A stretch of DNA of 64,000 nt from NCBI RefSeq assembly GCF_024213555.1, contig NZ_JANAVO010000001.1:3100001-3164000 (forward strand). Reading direction: 5' to 3'. Shown one piece after another: positions 43,160 through 52,442 of this stretch (positions are counted from its first letter, which is position 1; each line of letters begins with the position of its first letter). Made by a program: the position numbers and the translations under genes. Under the pieces are notes generated by a model. The model made no database searches. It was given only the letters and a program-made list of their open reading frames with translations, and was not told where the DNA came from. Origin of the DNA: Allokutzneria sp. A3M-2-11 16. Its GTDB lineage: Bacteria; Actinomycetota; Actinomycetes; Mycobacteriales; Pseudonocardiaceae.

Positions 43160-43943
43160 CTACGAATGGGACCGCTACCGATCCACACCCGGAAACACCG
43201 ACTACGGCGAAGCCGCCGCCGCATACCTCGGGACAGGCCCCGGAGCACGCCTGCTCGGCTACCGCAAGACGGATGCCACACCCACGGGCCTGTTCCACGA
43301 CTCCGACCCGCACGGCCGTGCGCTGATCACCGCCACCAGCGCGCACGTCTTCCGGGCCACCGTATCGGCCTGCTGCTGCTGGAGCGACCCCGGCACCGCG
43401 CCCCCGAAGCTGGTGTGTCCGCCGCGCGGGTCAGCCGCGCGAGTCTGGACCGAACAGCTTCCACCGTCCGGCATTACGCACGTCTACGCCTTCGACCACG
43501 GCGAAGTGCACCTGTGGCTCATCGACACCGATCCGCAGCACCGCGCGGGGCAATGGCACACCCTCGACACCACCGAGACGCACCAGACCGGGACCGTGTG
43601 GCTGATCCCCGAAGCACGCCACTACGGCCCGCTTGCACACACCACCGCGCACCTCGCCCTCAGCGACCTCGCGCGACTGCTAGCCGACAACCTCGCCGTC
43701 CAGACAAGAATCCCCAGCTCCCCCTTGGCACGCTGCAACATCACCGTCGAAACGACACCGGGCATCGCGTGGCTCTACGTCACCGTGCGCGGACTCGACC
43801 CCGTGGGCCTGCGTGCCGACCTCGCCCGAGAGGTGATCTCGGACATGGTGCACGCCCACAACTGGCACAACGACATCGACACCTACGAACGTCGGATCTT
43901 TCTCAGGATCGAATTCGAACCGTTCGACACGGGGCCAGTATGA
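43152..43943 (+). CDS. Three-paralogue family protein, member 3
   Basis: 263 residues from the ATG at 43152, overlapping the DUF4192 stop. It begins NYEWDRYRSTPGNTDYGEAA rather than with the DFY.GRG block, but keeps THVYAFDHGEVHLWLIDTD, a LALSDLARLL helix and the ending HNWHNDIDTYERRIFLRIEF, which line up with the ends of members 1 and 2. It is the most diverged copy. Overlap with the DUF4192 gene suggests that the two products work together. Confidence 0.6.
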   Translation: MRNYEWDRYRSTPGNTDYGEAAAAYLGTGPGARLLGYRKTDATPTGLFHDSDPHGRALITATSAHVFRATVSACCCWSDPGTAPPKLVCPPRGSAARVWTEQLPPSGITHVYAFDHGEVHLWLIDTDPQHRAGQWHTLDTTETHQTGTVWLIPEARHYGPLAHTTAHLALSDLARLLADNLAVQTRIPSSPLARCNITVETTPGIAWLYVTVRGLDPVGLRADLAREVISDMVHAHNWHNDIDTYERRIFLRIEFEPFDTGPV

Positions 43944-44270
43944 CAACGCCAACGCTTGAAACCGTTCGACAGTAACAAGTCTAGCGCCCTATGGTCCACA
44001 ATGGACAATACGTTGAGCCGAGCTTGCTATCGCGATACAGCAGCCGCTCCTCGCCTGGCCGTCGCCTTCGCAAGCGCGGATGCCTTCACGGCCCGAGCGT
44101 CACAACGGCGCGCCGCCTGATCTTCATGACCGTGCTCCGCACGGGCAGTGCGACCTGAAGCCGCGGGGCCGAACGGGCTTGTCGTCGCGCTCGCTCCGCA
44201 ACGAAGCGAACGCTCGATTCAGAGCCCAGCTCTCCACAACACCCTGAAGCGCAACCCCATGGAGACGACC
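43944..44270. other. Intergenic region before the methyltransferase-like gene
   Basis: 327 bases without a supported gene. A small palindrome, GTCCA-CAA-TGGAC, lies at 43994-44006 and could be an operator. No other structure was noted. Confidence 0.35.
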
Positions 44271-45131
44271 ATGAAGAACGAAGACATCCCCAGTGCCAAG
44301 CACCACGCGGCGTGGCCACGTGACGCGCGCCAACACGCACTTCGCATCGCCGAAGCCGTCGAACGAACGTGGAGCCACGCCTACGCCAGCGATCACGCCC
44401 ACATTCCGGTGTCCACGGTCGCCGTTCTCTGCCTGCTCCAACCACCCGAACCTGACAGCCTGAGCACCCGCGAGCTGTTCAACAGCGTCAGCAGCGCCGA
44501 GTTCGCGCACACTTGCCGCGCCACGTGGCGCGCGGTGATCACCGCACAACCCGACCTCATCCCCAACCTGTATCCCATGCTCGCATGGCTCTGGAACAAC
44601 CCAGAAAACACCGTGGTCGACGCCGTCAAAGCCGTTGCCGACACCGCGGTGAACACCGGACTGCTCACCCTCAGCCACGGCGACCGAAACCACCAGGTCG
44701 ACCTCCTCGGGCCGCTGCTCGCGCTGCTCCGCAGCGACTCCGCCCGGACCGGACGTGGCCAGATCTACACGCCGGCCTGCGTCGCCGAGTTCATGGCCGC
44801 TCTGGTCACGCCTGAGGAGAACAGCTCCTTCTGCGAGCCTGCCGCAGGCACCGGAGAGATGCTCCGCGCTGCCGCCGAAGCCATGCGTCACAACGGAAAA
44901 GACCCTCGAACCGTCACCTGGGTGGCGGGCGACATCGACGAACTCGCCGTCGCCTGCCTCGCCGTCAACAGCTTGCTCTGGAACCTCGGTCCCAACACGA
45001 TCTTCGGCGTCGGCAACACCCTCACCGAGGACTGGGTCACCCGCGCCGTTCGACAACGCAACGAGTGCACCACGATCGCCCAGGACATCATCCAAGCACA
45101 GATAGCCTTGGCAGCACTCACTTACCCTTGA
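44271..45131 (+). CDS. N6-DNA-methylase-like protein without catalytic motif
   Basis: 286 residues from the ATG at 44271 (GGAG upstream; an ATG 12 bases earlier is also possible). The helical N-terminal ~155 residues precede GQIYTPACVAEFMA (163-176) and SAM-binding motif I FCEPAAGTGEML (187-198), then VAGDIDE (218-224), as in type I/N6-adenine methylases. The chain ends before any NPPY/F motif, so base methylation is not expected. Similar short forms occur on actinomycete mobile elements. It may bind SAM or act as a decoy or adaptor. Confidence 0.72.
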   Translation: MKNEDIPSAKHHAAWPRDARQHALRIAEAVERTWSHAYASDHAHIPVSTVAVLCLLQPPEPDSLSTRELFNSVSSAEFAHTCRATWRAVITAQPDLIPNLYPMLAWLWNNPENTVVDAVKAVADTAVNTGLLTLSHGDRNHQVDLLGPLLALLRSDSARTGRGQIYTPACVAEFMAALVTPEENSSFCEPAAGTGEMLRAAAEAMRHNGKDPRTVTWVAGDIDELAVACLAVNSLLWNLGPNTIFGVGNTLTEDWVTRAVRQRNECTTIAQDIIQAQIALAALTYP

Positions 45132-45333
45132 ACGCGAAAGTGCTGTTGCTCAACGGAACCCGATGCCGCGACCGCAGCCCTAGCGGTGCCCGTCGATCCT
45201 GTCTGGAGAGGAGGGTGGAGCACGTCTCTGTCTAGGCTGCGAGGCTACGGCTCGCGCATTGCACGAGCCTGGACCGGGTCCACTGCACGACGTTACGGCC
45301 ACCCGGATCTGGTCCCGGAGCGTGGAGAGCGTA

Positions 45334-47061
45334 GTGCGTATCGACCGACTCGTCGTGAAGAACTTCCGCAACCTGGCGGATGTTGACCTTCGCCTTGAAC
45401 CGGGCTCTGTTGTGGTCGGCGAGAATGGTGTGGGCAAGAGCAACCTGTTGCATGCGATCCGGCTCGTGCTCGATCCGTCGCTGTCATCCCAGGAGCGGAA
45501 CCTCAGCCGCGATGACTTCTGGGACGGCTTGAGCGACAGCACCGTCAACTGGGACCCGATGGCCGCCGAAGAGGTCATCATGATCTCGGTCGAGTTGGTG
45601 GAGTTCGAGGACCAGCATGCCCTTGTCGCCGTGCTGGGGGACGCGCTCGTGCCAGGCGATCCGATGCGCGCTCGCCTGACCTACTTGTTCGCCCCACGTG
45701 ACACGGGATCGTTGGACCCCGGCGCCACGGTGTCCTACCAGGCGCAGCTCTTCGGCGGCGAGAACGCGGACAAGCCGCTCCACCCGGATCTGCGCGGTTA
45801 CCTGTGCCTGGTCTTCCTGCCAGCGCTGCGCGACGTGGAGACCGACCTGAACAACTACCGCCGTTCGCCGCTGCGCACGTTGCTGGAGGCCGCAGCCAGC
45901 GCCGTGCCGACGAGCGAGCTCGACGCCGTTCGGCAAGCGATGAAGGACGCCAACGAGAAGGTCAACGACCTCGGCGAGATCAAGCAGGTCGCGGTCAACA
46001 TCAGCAAGCGCATCGCCGACATCGTGGGCGCCAACCAAGCGCTGGAGACTGAACTCGCCGTCGCCGCCGACGATCCACTGCGTCTGATCCGTAACATGAA
46101 GCTGTTCGTCGACGGCCCAGCCCACCGTCGACTCGGCACCACCAGCCTCGGAACGCTCAACGTGCTCTACCTGGCGCTGCTGGAACTCGGCCTCGAGCAC
46201 AAGCTCCGTACCGCCGACATCGCCCACGTCGTCATGGCGATCGAAGAACCCGAAGCTCACCTGCACCCGCACATGCAGCGCTCGGTGTTCCGGCGCCTGC
46301 TCAACCCCGACGACACCGACCGCACCACGCTGGTGACGACACAATCCCCGCACATCGCCAGTGTCGCCGCGCCGCGCAGTCTCGTCGTCCTGCGCGAGGT
46401 CGACGGCCAGACCACGGCGGCCTCCGCCCACGAAGCCGAGCTGACTGACGCCGAGTGGGACGACATCGCCCGCTACCTTGACGCCACCCGCGCTGAACTC
46501 GTCTTCGCCCGCCGTGTCCTGCTGGTCGAGGGATATGCCGAGCAGGTTCTTCTCCCCGCCCTCGCCCGCACCCGCGGCCTGGATCTCGACAAGGCCGGGG
46601 TCACCGTCTGCGCCATCCACGGAACCCACTTCACGACCTACGCTCGCTTCTGCGAAGCGCTCAAGATCCCGTGGGCGGTGGTGACCGACGCTGACCTCAC
46701 CGACCACGGCGTCAGCGAAGGCGTCCGGCGTGCGGAGAAGCTGCTCGCCGTCATCCGCAAGACCGGCCCCCGCGAGCAGCACGGGATCTTCGTAGGGACC
46801 ACCACATTCGAGTACGACCTGCTGACCGCGGGCGGTGACAACGTCAACCACTGCTTCGCCACCTTGACCGAGCTGAAGCAGACAATGCACCACCACGACC
46901 TCGTGCAGGCGTGGGGATCGACGGCCCCCGATCTCACGGCGTTCATGGACAGGATCGACGCCGTGGGCGGCAAAGGACGTTTCGCGCAACGGCTCGCCCT
47001 TCGAGACCTGCGCGCCCCGGGCTATATCGCACGTGCCCTGGACTACCTGGGACGCCAGTGA
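45334..47061 (+). CDS. gajA: GajA-like OLD-family ATPase-nuclease (Gabija)
   Basis: 575 residues from a GTG with GGAGAG upstream, close to the usual GajA length. N-terminal ABC/SMC-type ATPase: RIDRLVVKNFRNLADV, then Walker A GENGVGKS (29-36). After a helical insert comes VVMAIEEPEAHLHPHMQ (Walker B) and the VVTTQSPHIAS loop. The C-terminal TOPRIM domain has Glu399 in LLVEGYAE and the DxD at 452-454 (VTDAD). In Gabija, GajA is a nuclease held off by nucleotides and triggered when phage infection depletes them. The gene is followed with a GTGA overlap by a UvrD-like helicase gene, the standard Gabija pair. Confidence 0.85.
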   Translation: MRIDRLVVKNFRNLADVDLRLEPGSVVVGENGVGKSNLLHAIRLVLDPSLSSQERNLSRDDFWDGLSDSTVNWDPMAAEEVIMISVELVEFEDQHALVAVLGDALVPGDPMRARLTYLFAPRDTGSLDPGATVSYQAQLFGGENADKPLHPDLRGYLCLVFLPALRDVETDLNNYRRSPLRTLLEAAASAVPTSELDAVRQAMKDANEKVNDLGEIKQVAVNISKRIADIVGANQALETELAVAADDPLRLIRNMKLFVDGPAHRRLGTTSLGTLNVLYLALLELGLEHKLRTADIAHVVMAIEEPEAHLHPHMQRSVFRRLLNPDDTDRTTLVTTQSPHIASVAAPRSLVVLREVDGQTTAASAHEAELTDAEWDDIARYLDATRAELVFARRVLLVEGYAEQVLLPALARTRGLDLDKAGVTVCAIHGTHFTTYARFCEALKIPWAVVTDADLTDHGVSEGVRRAEKLLAVIRKTGPREQHGIFVGTTTFEYDLLTAGGDNVNHCFATLTELKQTMHHHDLVQAWGSTAPDLTAFMDRIDAVGGKGRFAQRLALRDLRAPGYIARALDYLGRQ

Positions 47062-48821
47062 ACTCGCTGTCGGCGTCCATTGGCGCACTGCAAACCAACT
47101 CACGGCAGTGGGACGCCTTCTGTAGCCAAGGACACTGCGTCGTGCTCGCCCCGCCCGGCAGTGGGAAAACGAAACTCCTGACCACGCGCCTCGCCTACGA
47201 TCTGTTCAACACGATTCCGCCACCGCACGGCGCCGCCTGCATCACCCTCACCAGACCAGCTGCCGACGAACTCCGGCACCGCCTGCACCTTCTCGGAACC
47301 CCTGAGCGCTCGACCCTCTTTGTCGGGACCGTGCACAGCTTCGCGCTGCGTCGGATCATCGCGCCTTTCGCCGGCCTCGTCGGCCGGCCTGAGTTCGCTA
47401 CGGCCTCGATCGCGACCACGCAGCAGGTCAACGACGCCTTCAAGCGTGCCAACACGATCGTCTTCGGCCCGGACGGTGACACGCGCGCAAGACGAGTGGC
47501 CATCGACTACCATCGCACGAAGCTGTCCGACGACGCCGAATGGGCGGCCAGCGGCGTCGGCATCCGAGATGCTGCGGTGCTCTACGAGCAGCACCTTCTC
47601 GACCAAGGGCTGATCGACTTCTCCAGGGCAATCGCCACTGCGGTGGACCTCGTCGAGCAACACGAACTGGTCCGCACAGTCCTCGCCGCCCGGCATCCCC
47701 GCCTCTACGTCGACGAGTACCAGGACCTCGCACCAGGACTCCACCGCCTCGTGCGCGCCTTGTGCTTCGACTACTCGATCCACGCGGAGCTCTTCGCCGT
47801 CGGCGACCCCGACCAAGCGGTGTACGGCTGGACTGGAACCCGCCCCGAACTGCTCGACGAGCTCGCCGCCACCCCAGGCGTGATGACGGTCCGGCTGGAC
47901 CACAACTACCGGTCCAGGAACGAGATCATCCGCGTCGCGAACCTGCTCCGCCAAGGCGCGCACCACATGGTCGGTGACCGAGCCGGAGGCGCGGTAATCG
48001 CGACCCGGTACATCGCTGGCTTCCGCGCCCAGTGCGACGCAGCCGCCCAAGCAGCGCAGGACGCACACAAGCGCGGAGTCCTCCTACACGACATTGTCGC
48101 CCTCTGCGCCACCAACGCCCAATGCCGCCAGGTCGCCCAAGCACTCCGTGATCGGGGCATCCCCGCCACCGTCCGCAGCACCGAATACGGGCAGACTCTC
48201 GCCACCACCTTCGTTGAAGCGTGTGCAGCGTGGTCAGTCCTGGGCCGAGAGAACAGCAGCCACTCCCTCGGAACCCTGCTCAAGCGCTGGCGCCAACTCC
48301 TGGGATCGCGTTGGCAACGCGAGGACGACGTACGCCTCACCACGCTGCTCATGAACTCTCGACGCAACGCGACCCGGCTCGCCCAGGACTTCCTCAATGA
48401 ACTCCTCGACCTCGGCCTACGGGAAGGATTCGAATCCGTCACCCGCTCCGAGGACGCCGCAGCCATCGCCGACATGTCGGCCGCGCTCACAAGTGGACCG
48501 ATTGCCGGACTGACCGTCCACGATCTCTCGCAACGAGCGCGTAAACTCGATAGAGTTGAAGTGACGACCATGACGTTGAGCAAAGGGCTCGAATTCGACC
48601 TCGTTCTAATCCTCGGAATGGACGAAAGGCAAATGCCGCACTTCAATTCGTTCGACAGTCCCACAAAAATGGCCGAAGATCGCAGGAAATTCTATGTTTC
48701 GGTCACCCGGGCTCGCGACGAGGTGCAGATCTTCTGCTCGGGCTACGTTCAATGGTCGAACGGAAATCGATCATGCGATGGCCCCAGTCGATTTTTGGCA
48801 GAAATCGGCCTGTATCCGTAG
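47058..48821 (+). CDS. gajB: GajB-like UvrD/PcrA-type helicase (Gabija)
   Basis: 587 residues from the GTG that overlaps the GajA stop. SF1 helicase motifs in order: Q-type NSRQWDAF, Walker A APPGSGKTK (31-39), GTVHSF, Walker B YVDEYQDL, GDPDQAVYGW (motif III), LDHNYRS (motif IV), TLSKGLEFD (motif V) and YVSVTRARDEVQIF (motif VI). GajB is thought to sense DNA ends or termini and activate GajA. The protein is longer than the first-described GajB, mainly in the middle. GC drops near the 3' end (about 48550-48900). Confidence 0.85.
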   Translation: MNSLSASIGALQTNSRQWDAFCSQGHCVVLAPPGSGKTKLLTTRLAYDLFNTIPPPHGAACITLTRPAADELRHRLHLLGTPERSTLFVGTVHSFALRRIIAPFAGLVGRPEFATASIATTQQVNDAFKRANTIVFGPDGDTRARRVAIDYHRTKLSDDAEWAASGVGIRDAAVLYEQHLLDQGLIDFSRAIATAVDLVEQHELVRTVLAARHPRLYVDEYQDLAPGLHRLVRALCFDYSIHAELFAVGDPDQAVYGWTGTRPELLDELAATPGVMTVRLDHNYRSRNEIIRVANLLRQGAHHMVGDRAGGAVIATRYIAGFRAQCDAAAQAAQDAHKRGVLLHDIVALCATNAQCRQVAQALRDRGIPATVRSTEYGQTLATTFVEACAAWSVLGRENSSHSLGTLLKRWRQLLGSRWQREDDVRLTTLLMNSRRNATRLAQDFLNELLDLGLREGFESVTRSEDAAAIADMSAALTSGPIAGLTVHDLSQRARKLDRVEVTTMTLSKGLEFDLVLILGMDERQMPHFNSFDSPTKMAEDRRKFYVSVTRARDEVQIFCSGYVQWSNGNRSCDGPSRFLAEIGLYP

Positions 48822-48926
48822 GTCCTTCGGGGCTGAGGGGCAGGAATCCATCTTCTGTGGGGTAATTGTTAAAAATGTTCAACCTGCTTATGTGCATTTC
48901 CATTGGCCGGGTCGAATCTCGTTTGC

Positions 48927-50261
48927 TTAATCGTGGCCCCCACTATTGGGGATGAGTATGGAGCTGATAACTTTGTTGGTGTCTTGAAGCGTTCTGACAG
49001 GAATGATCAGTTCGCCTTCGAATACGCGATGATGTCCGCGGGCGGTGATGCTCCAGGTGCCATGCAGCTCGGTAGTGTCGGATGCTCTTGTGGTCAGAAC
49101 GAACTCATCTATATCGGTCACATGGACGCTACGCGGGCGCAGCGCACCCAAGTCCACGGTCAGAGTCGTGAAGCTGCCATAGTTCCGGTAAGAAACACCA
49201 CGAACATTGGCAGGAGTTCGAGAACTTATATCTGCGAAAAGCAACGGGTCCAGAATCGCGCCCTGTAGGAGAGTATCGGTCCCCCAGGGGGTGGGGGGAT
49301 TTGGCAGTGTTGATGTCAGGCTGAAATCGTCACGCTCCACTGGGTCAATAGTCCGAGCGGGTCCAATATTGACCTGAAGCTGCGCGTTCTCCAGGAAGGC
49401 GTCGCTATTGTTGTGAACGCTCAAATGAGATCCGTGGCCGGCGGCGCCAGCCAAGTGGTCAAGCAGCTCCGGCCAAGCTTCACGCACCTTCTCCTTCCAG
49501 CGCTCGACTTCATCCAAGAACGCTGCCCGGCTGCGACGATCGACTGGCGGCATTGATGAAATGACGCTGAAGGCTGTAATAACCTCAGGACTCAAGGAAA
49601 GCTCGGAACGTTTTGGTAGACGCCTGAGGTTTCCGGCAACGTGTTCTAGGTACTCGTTAAGTGCTTCCTCGGACTCGTGTGGGTGTCGCACGGCACTACC
49701 GAGAAACTTGACGTCGAGTTCGACCGCGACGGGCTTCCGTTGGACTCGGTCGATCATTGCTCGAACCTCTGCGCCCTTAGCCAGCCTGGTCTCACCGTCA
49801 GCGCGGAGAAAGATGGCGCCGTCCGTCAGTTTGTCCGCACCGTCGTTCCTGCATGTCCAGACCTCACCTGTGGGCGGCATGACGACAATGATGATGACGT
49901 CTCTTCCGTTGGCTGCGGGTATGCGCTCAAAATCCCAGCCTGGCCCTGGAGTTCCGGTGCAGCGGTCGACGAAGCGCTGGAGATCCTTGGCCTCGAAAGC
50001 GCGGATACCGTGGATCGCACCGGGTGCGACTCCTAGGATCATCAACGCGTGCCCTTCAAGGTATCGCGCCGCGATGTCAGGATCTCGGTTGGCCGCGCCG
50101 AGGATGAACTTCACTACCTTAGCTCGCCCGGCGGCTTCGTCAAGATCGATATCGGACTTCAGTTCGAGGTAGTGTCGCTCGACCCGGTCGTCAGTCTTGC
50201 TGATTTCGTTGATCAGCGAAGACCATGCGATCTGCCCACGGGGCAGCGTCGAGAAGTCCAT
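48927..50261 (-). CDS. AlbA_2 (Schlafen-like) domain protein, probable defence gene
   Basis: 444 residues from the ATG at 50261; no ribosome site is obvious, and the frame is open to 50420. Residues about 20-170 form an AlbA_2-type domain: RVERHYLELKSDIDLDEAAG, VVKFILGAANRDPDIAARYL, GHALMILGVAPGAIHGI, then IIIVVMPPTGEVW and ADGETRLAKG. The C-terminal ~270 residues are beta-rich and unrecognised. AlbA_2 domains bind nucleic acids or nucleotides and are frequent in anti-phage loci. It is tail-to-tail with the Gabija pair. Confidence 0.7.
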   Translation of the reverse strand: MDFSTLPRGQIAWSSLINEISKTDDRVERHYLELKSDIDLDEAAGRAKVVKFILGAANRDPDIAARYLEGHALMILGVAPGAIHGIRAFEAKDLQRFVDRCTGTPGPGWDFERIPAANGRDVIIIVVMPPTGEVWTCRNDGADKLTDGAIFLRADGETRLAKGAEVRAMIDRVQRKPVAVELDVKFLGSAVRHPHESEEALNEYLEHVAGNLRRLPKRSELSLSPEVITAFSVISSMPPVDRRSRAAFLDEVERWKEKVREAWPELLDHLAGAAGHGSHLSVHNNSDAFLENAQLQVNIGPARTIDPVERDDFSLTSTLPNPPTPWGTDTLLQGAILDPLLFADISSRTPANVRGVSYRNYGSFTTLTVDLGALRPRSVHVTDIDEFVLTTRASDTTELHGTWSITARGHHRVFEGELIIPVRTLQDTNKVISSILIPNSGGHD

Positions 50262-50430
50262 GGTGACCGTCCAGTCCGATGCGGTAGAACGTGGCGAGAG
50301 CAATCTACCTCCTCCCACCGACAGTCGAGTCCATGTCGTACCAAGTGGCGCTGGCGCTGGAGCTGTCGCGTGTCGTTGGATCCCGCCTGCACTCCGTAGC
50401 CAATTCTTTATGGCTCCCATCTTCGTGTGA

Positions 50431-51339
50431 CTACCGCGTATTCCCTAGAGGGGGATTCTTTGGGCTGATAAAGGTCGAGATGTCCGAGCTGGGTACGCAA
50501 TCACCGGAATGTGTCTTCTTGGCTTCCGGCCACTCTGACAGGGGGAGCATGGGTTGATAGTTGGGGTCCACCCAGTCGCAAGATTGACAGATTCCTTCTG
50601 AGATCTCGTACGACCCGCAGTCGTCGCAGGGGTGAAAGTTGGGGTTCAGAATTTCGTTCATGCGAATGTGTGCTCCGGCGTACATTCCAATGATGTGGCG
50701 CACCATTTCTGATCCGATGTCAGCATCGATATACCGTGCATTCTTTGAATGCGTAAGCCAGTTGACGTATGTCCACGTTTGCTCCGATACCCTTTTCAGG
50801 TACGCTCGAAGCTCCTTGGCGCTACTTCCTGGGGCAAGATAGTTCGCGAGTAGGGCTGCCCATGCTTTGACGTCAGCTGCGCGAGGAGCCTGTTCTCCCT
50901 CCGGTATCAAGCGATCATCCGCTACTTCCATCGCAAAGGTCACAAGGCATTCACGAAGTCGGACACCGACTGCCTGAAAATCTTCGGCTTCACTTCCGTG
51001 CAGCATTGCTTCCACGGCTTGAGCCCAACGTCCCCACGTGCCGGGCGCCATCTCATCTTCCCTATATATGGCCTGGTCGTGTTGAGACCTCACTCGGGTA
51101 GTCAGGCCGATATGAAATGTCAGCGCTACGTCGCGGCTCTTGAAGTCGTTCTGGGTGTAGAGATTCATTGGATGATTGATCACCCACCACCGGCTGTCCG
51201 TGCAGTGCACATCCCAGATGTCGTAGAGAGTCATGCCGACTCGCTCCTCGGTGGCGAACTCGACATGGACGACCTTCTCCCGCGTCTGGGACTCGACGTA
51301 GAGTCGAACCATGTCCCTGTTGCGAACGCTGTTCCCCAT
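50431..51339 (-). CDS. Zinc-ribbon protein paired with the AlbA_2 gene
   Basis: 302 residues from the ATG at 51339, with AAGGA some 12 bases before it; the frame continues to 51432. The N-terminal ~60 residues are beta-rich (VRLYVESQTREKVVHVEFA). A helical middle follows, and near residue 240 a treble-clef/zinc-ribbon CDDCGSYEISEGICQSC has two CxxC pairs. The 169-base gap to the AlbA_2 gene and the shared strand suggest one unit. The lower GC of both genes compared with the conjugation operon points to separate acquisition. Function unknown. Confidence 0.6.
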   Translation of the reverse strand: MGNSVRNRDMVRLYVESQTREKVVHVEFATEERVGMTLYDIWDVHCTDSRWWVINHPMNLYTQNDFKSRDVALTFHIGLTTRVRSQHDQAIYREDEMAPGTWGRWAQAVEAMLHGSEAEDFQAVGVRLRECLVTFAMEVADDRLIPEGEQAPRAADVKAWAALLANYLAPGSSAKELRAYLKRVSEQTWTYVNWLTHSKNARYIDADIGSEMVRHIIGMYAGAHIRMNEILNPNFHPCDDCGSYEISEGICQSCDWVDPNYQPMLPLSEWPEAKKTHSGDCVPSSDISTFISPKNPPLGNTR

Positions 51340-51518
51340 CCCGGGCCCGGATCCTTCCTGTATGTGACGTGATCTGCTGGTTGAACAATATAGCGGCGGG
51401 GAGAAATTAGTTTTCTGGGGACTCTCGTCCAAGTCAATCGGGATGGACGTTGTGCCATGCTAAGACTTGTCGACATCGGGCGACATCTATGGGAAGGCAG
51501 TCGTCGCTTGGGTAATCC

Positions 51519-52442
51519 TCAGTGCGCAGGTCTGGCGCCGGTGACGAACTGATCACCGTTCCAGCGATAGTCGCTGATCTGTACGGGCTTATTGAAGGTT
51601 GGAGCGTGGATCATTTTCTCTTGGCCAATGAAGATGCCGACATGCGTGATTCTGACGCGGGGATTGTCGTAGAAGACGAGGTCTCCTGGTTGGAGCTGGT
51701 CGTGCGGAACGCGATGGAGGGCGCGGTATTGGGCGTCGGCGGTGCGGGGGAGAAAGACTCCTGCGGAGTGGTAGGCGGCTTTGGTGAGCCCGGAGCAGTC
51801 GAAGCCGTGCTCTCCGGCGTCGGGTCCGTCGCCGCCCCAGACGTAGGGCTGGCCGAGTTGGCCGTGCGCGTAGGCGATCGCCTGTGCCGCAGCGGGATTC
51901 GGGGAGCTTCCGGGCGCGGGGGCGCGGTAGGCGTTGGCCTGGGTGAGGACTTTGGTGACGTGCCAGTCGGCGTGGTTGTAGGCGAAGATCGCGCGCCGGA
52001 GGTCGCCGCTGCCTGCACCGTTGTCGCAGAGGTAGTGGGCGGCGGCGTGGATGGCGTCGTGCGGGTTGTACGGGGAGGGCGGGTTCGTTCCGCCCGCGGG
52101 GAGTGGGTGGCGGCGCACGACGGCGTCGAAGGTGGGTTGTAGGAACTGCATCGGTCCCTTGGCCTTGGCCGAGTTCGCGCCGGAGTGGACGCCGGGCAGG
52201 GTGCTGCGGCCGTGATTGGTTTCGACTTTGCCGATGGCGGCGAGCACGGCCCAGTCGAGTCCGGGGCAGCGTCCGGCGGCGGTGCGGTAGAGGGCGAGGT
52301 AGTCGCCGGGGATGTCGTCGAGCGCGCTCGTGCTCGGCGTGCTGCCTCCGCCGAGCAGCAGGGAAACGGCGGCGTGGGCGGTGGCGAGCACGGTGGTGGC
52401 CAGGGCGAGCAGGACGGCGGCGACGGCGAGGACGATCTTCAC
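51519..52442 (-). CDS. Conjugation peptidoglycan hydrolase (transglycosylase + NlpC/P60)
   Basis: 307 residues from the GTG at 52442, which overlaps the previous stop (GTGA); the frame also extends upstream inside the neighbouring gene. A membrane helix (residues about 3-30) is followed by a lytic transglycosylase domain with Glu74 (IGKVETNHG) and GPMQFLQPTF. A NlpC/P60 domain follows, with Cys216 (FDCSG) and His267 (THVGIF). The two enzymes cut glycan and peptide parts of the wall to let the conjugation channel through. It is the last gene of the transfer operon. Confidence 0.88.
   Translation of the reverse strand: MKIVLAVAAVLLALATTVLATAHAAVSLLLGGGSTPSTSALDDIPGDYLALYRTAAGRCPGLDWAVLAAIGKVETNHGRSTLPGVHSGANSAKAKGPMQFLQPTFDAVVRRHPLPAGGTNPPSPYNPHDAIHAAAHYLCDNGAGSGDLRRAIFAYNHADWHVTKVLTQANAYRAPAPGSSPNPAAAQAIAYAHGQLGQPYVWGGDGPDAGEHGFDCSGLTKAAYHSAGVFLPRTADAQYRALHRVPHDQLQPGDLVFYDNPRVRITHVGIFIGQEKMIHAPTFNKPVQISDYRWNGDQFVTGARPAH

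Noticed and set aside
45484-47103. Minus-strand open frame of about 540 codons opposite GajA
   Set aside because: Low-complexity Val/Gln/Gly-rich translation with no motif, while the plus strand has complete ATPase and TOPRIM motifs.
48425-48445. GGATTCGAATCC-like sequence resembling a tRNA T-arm
   Set aside because: It lies inside the helicase coding region and no acceptor, D or anticodon stems could be folded around it.
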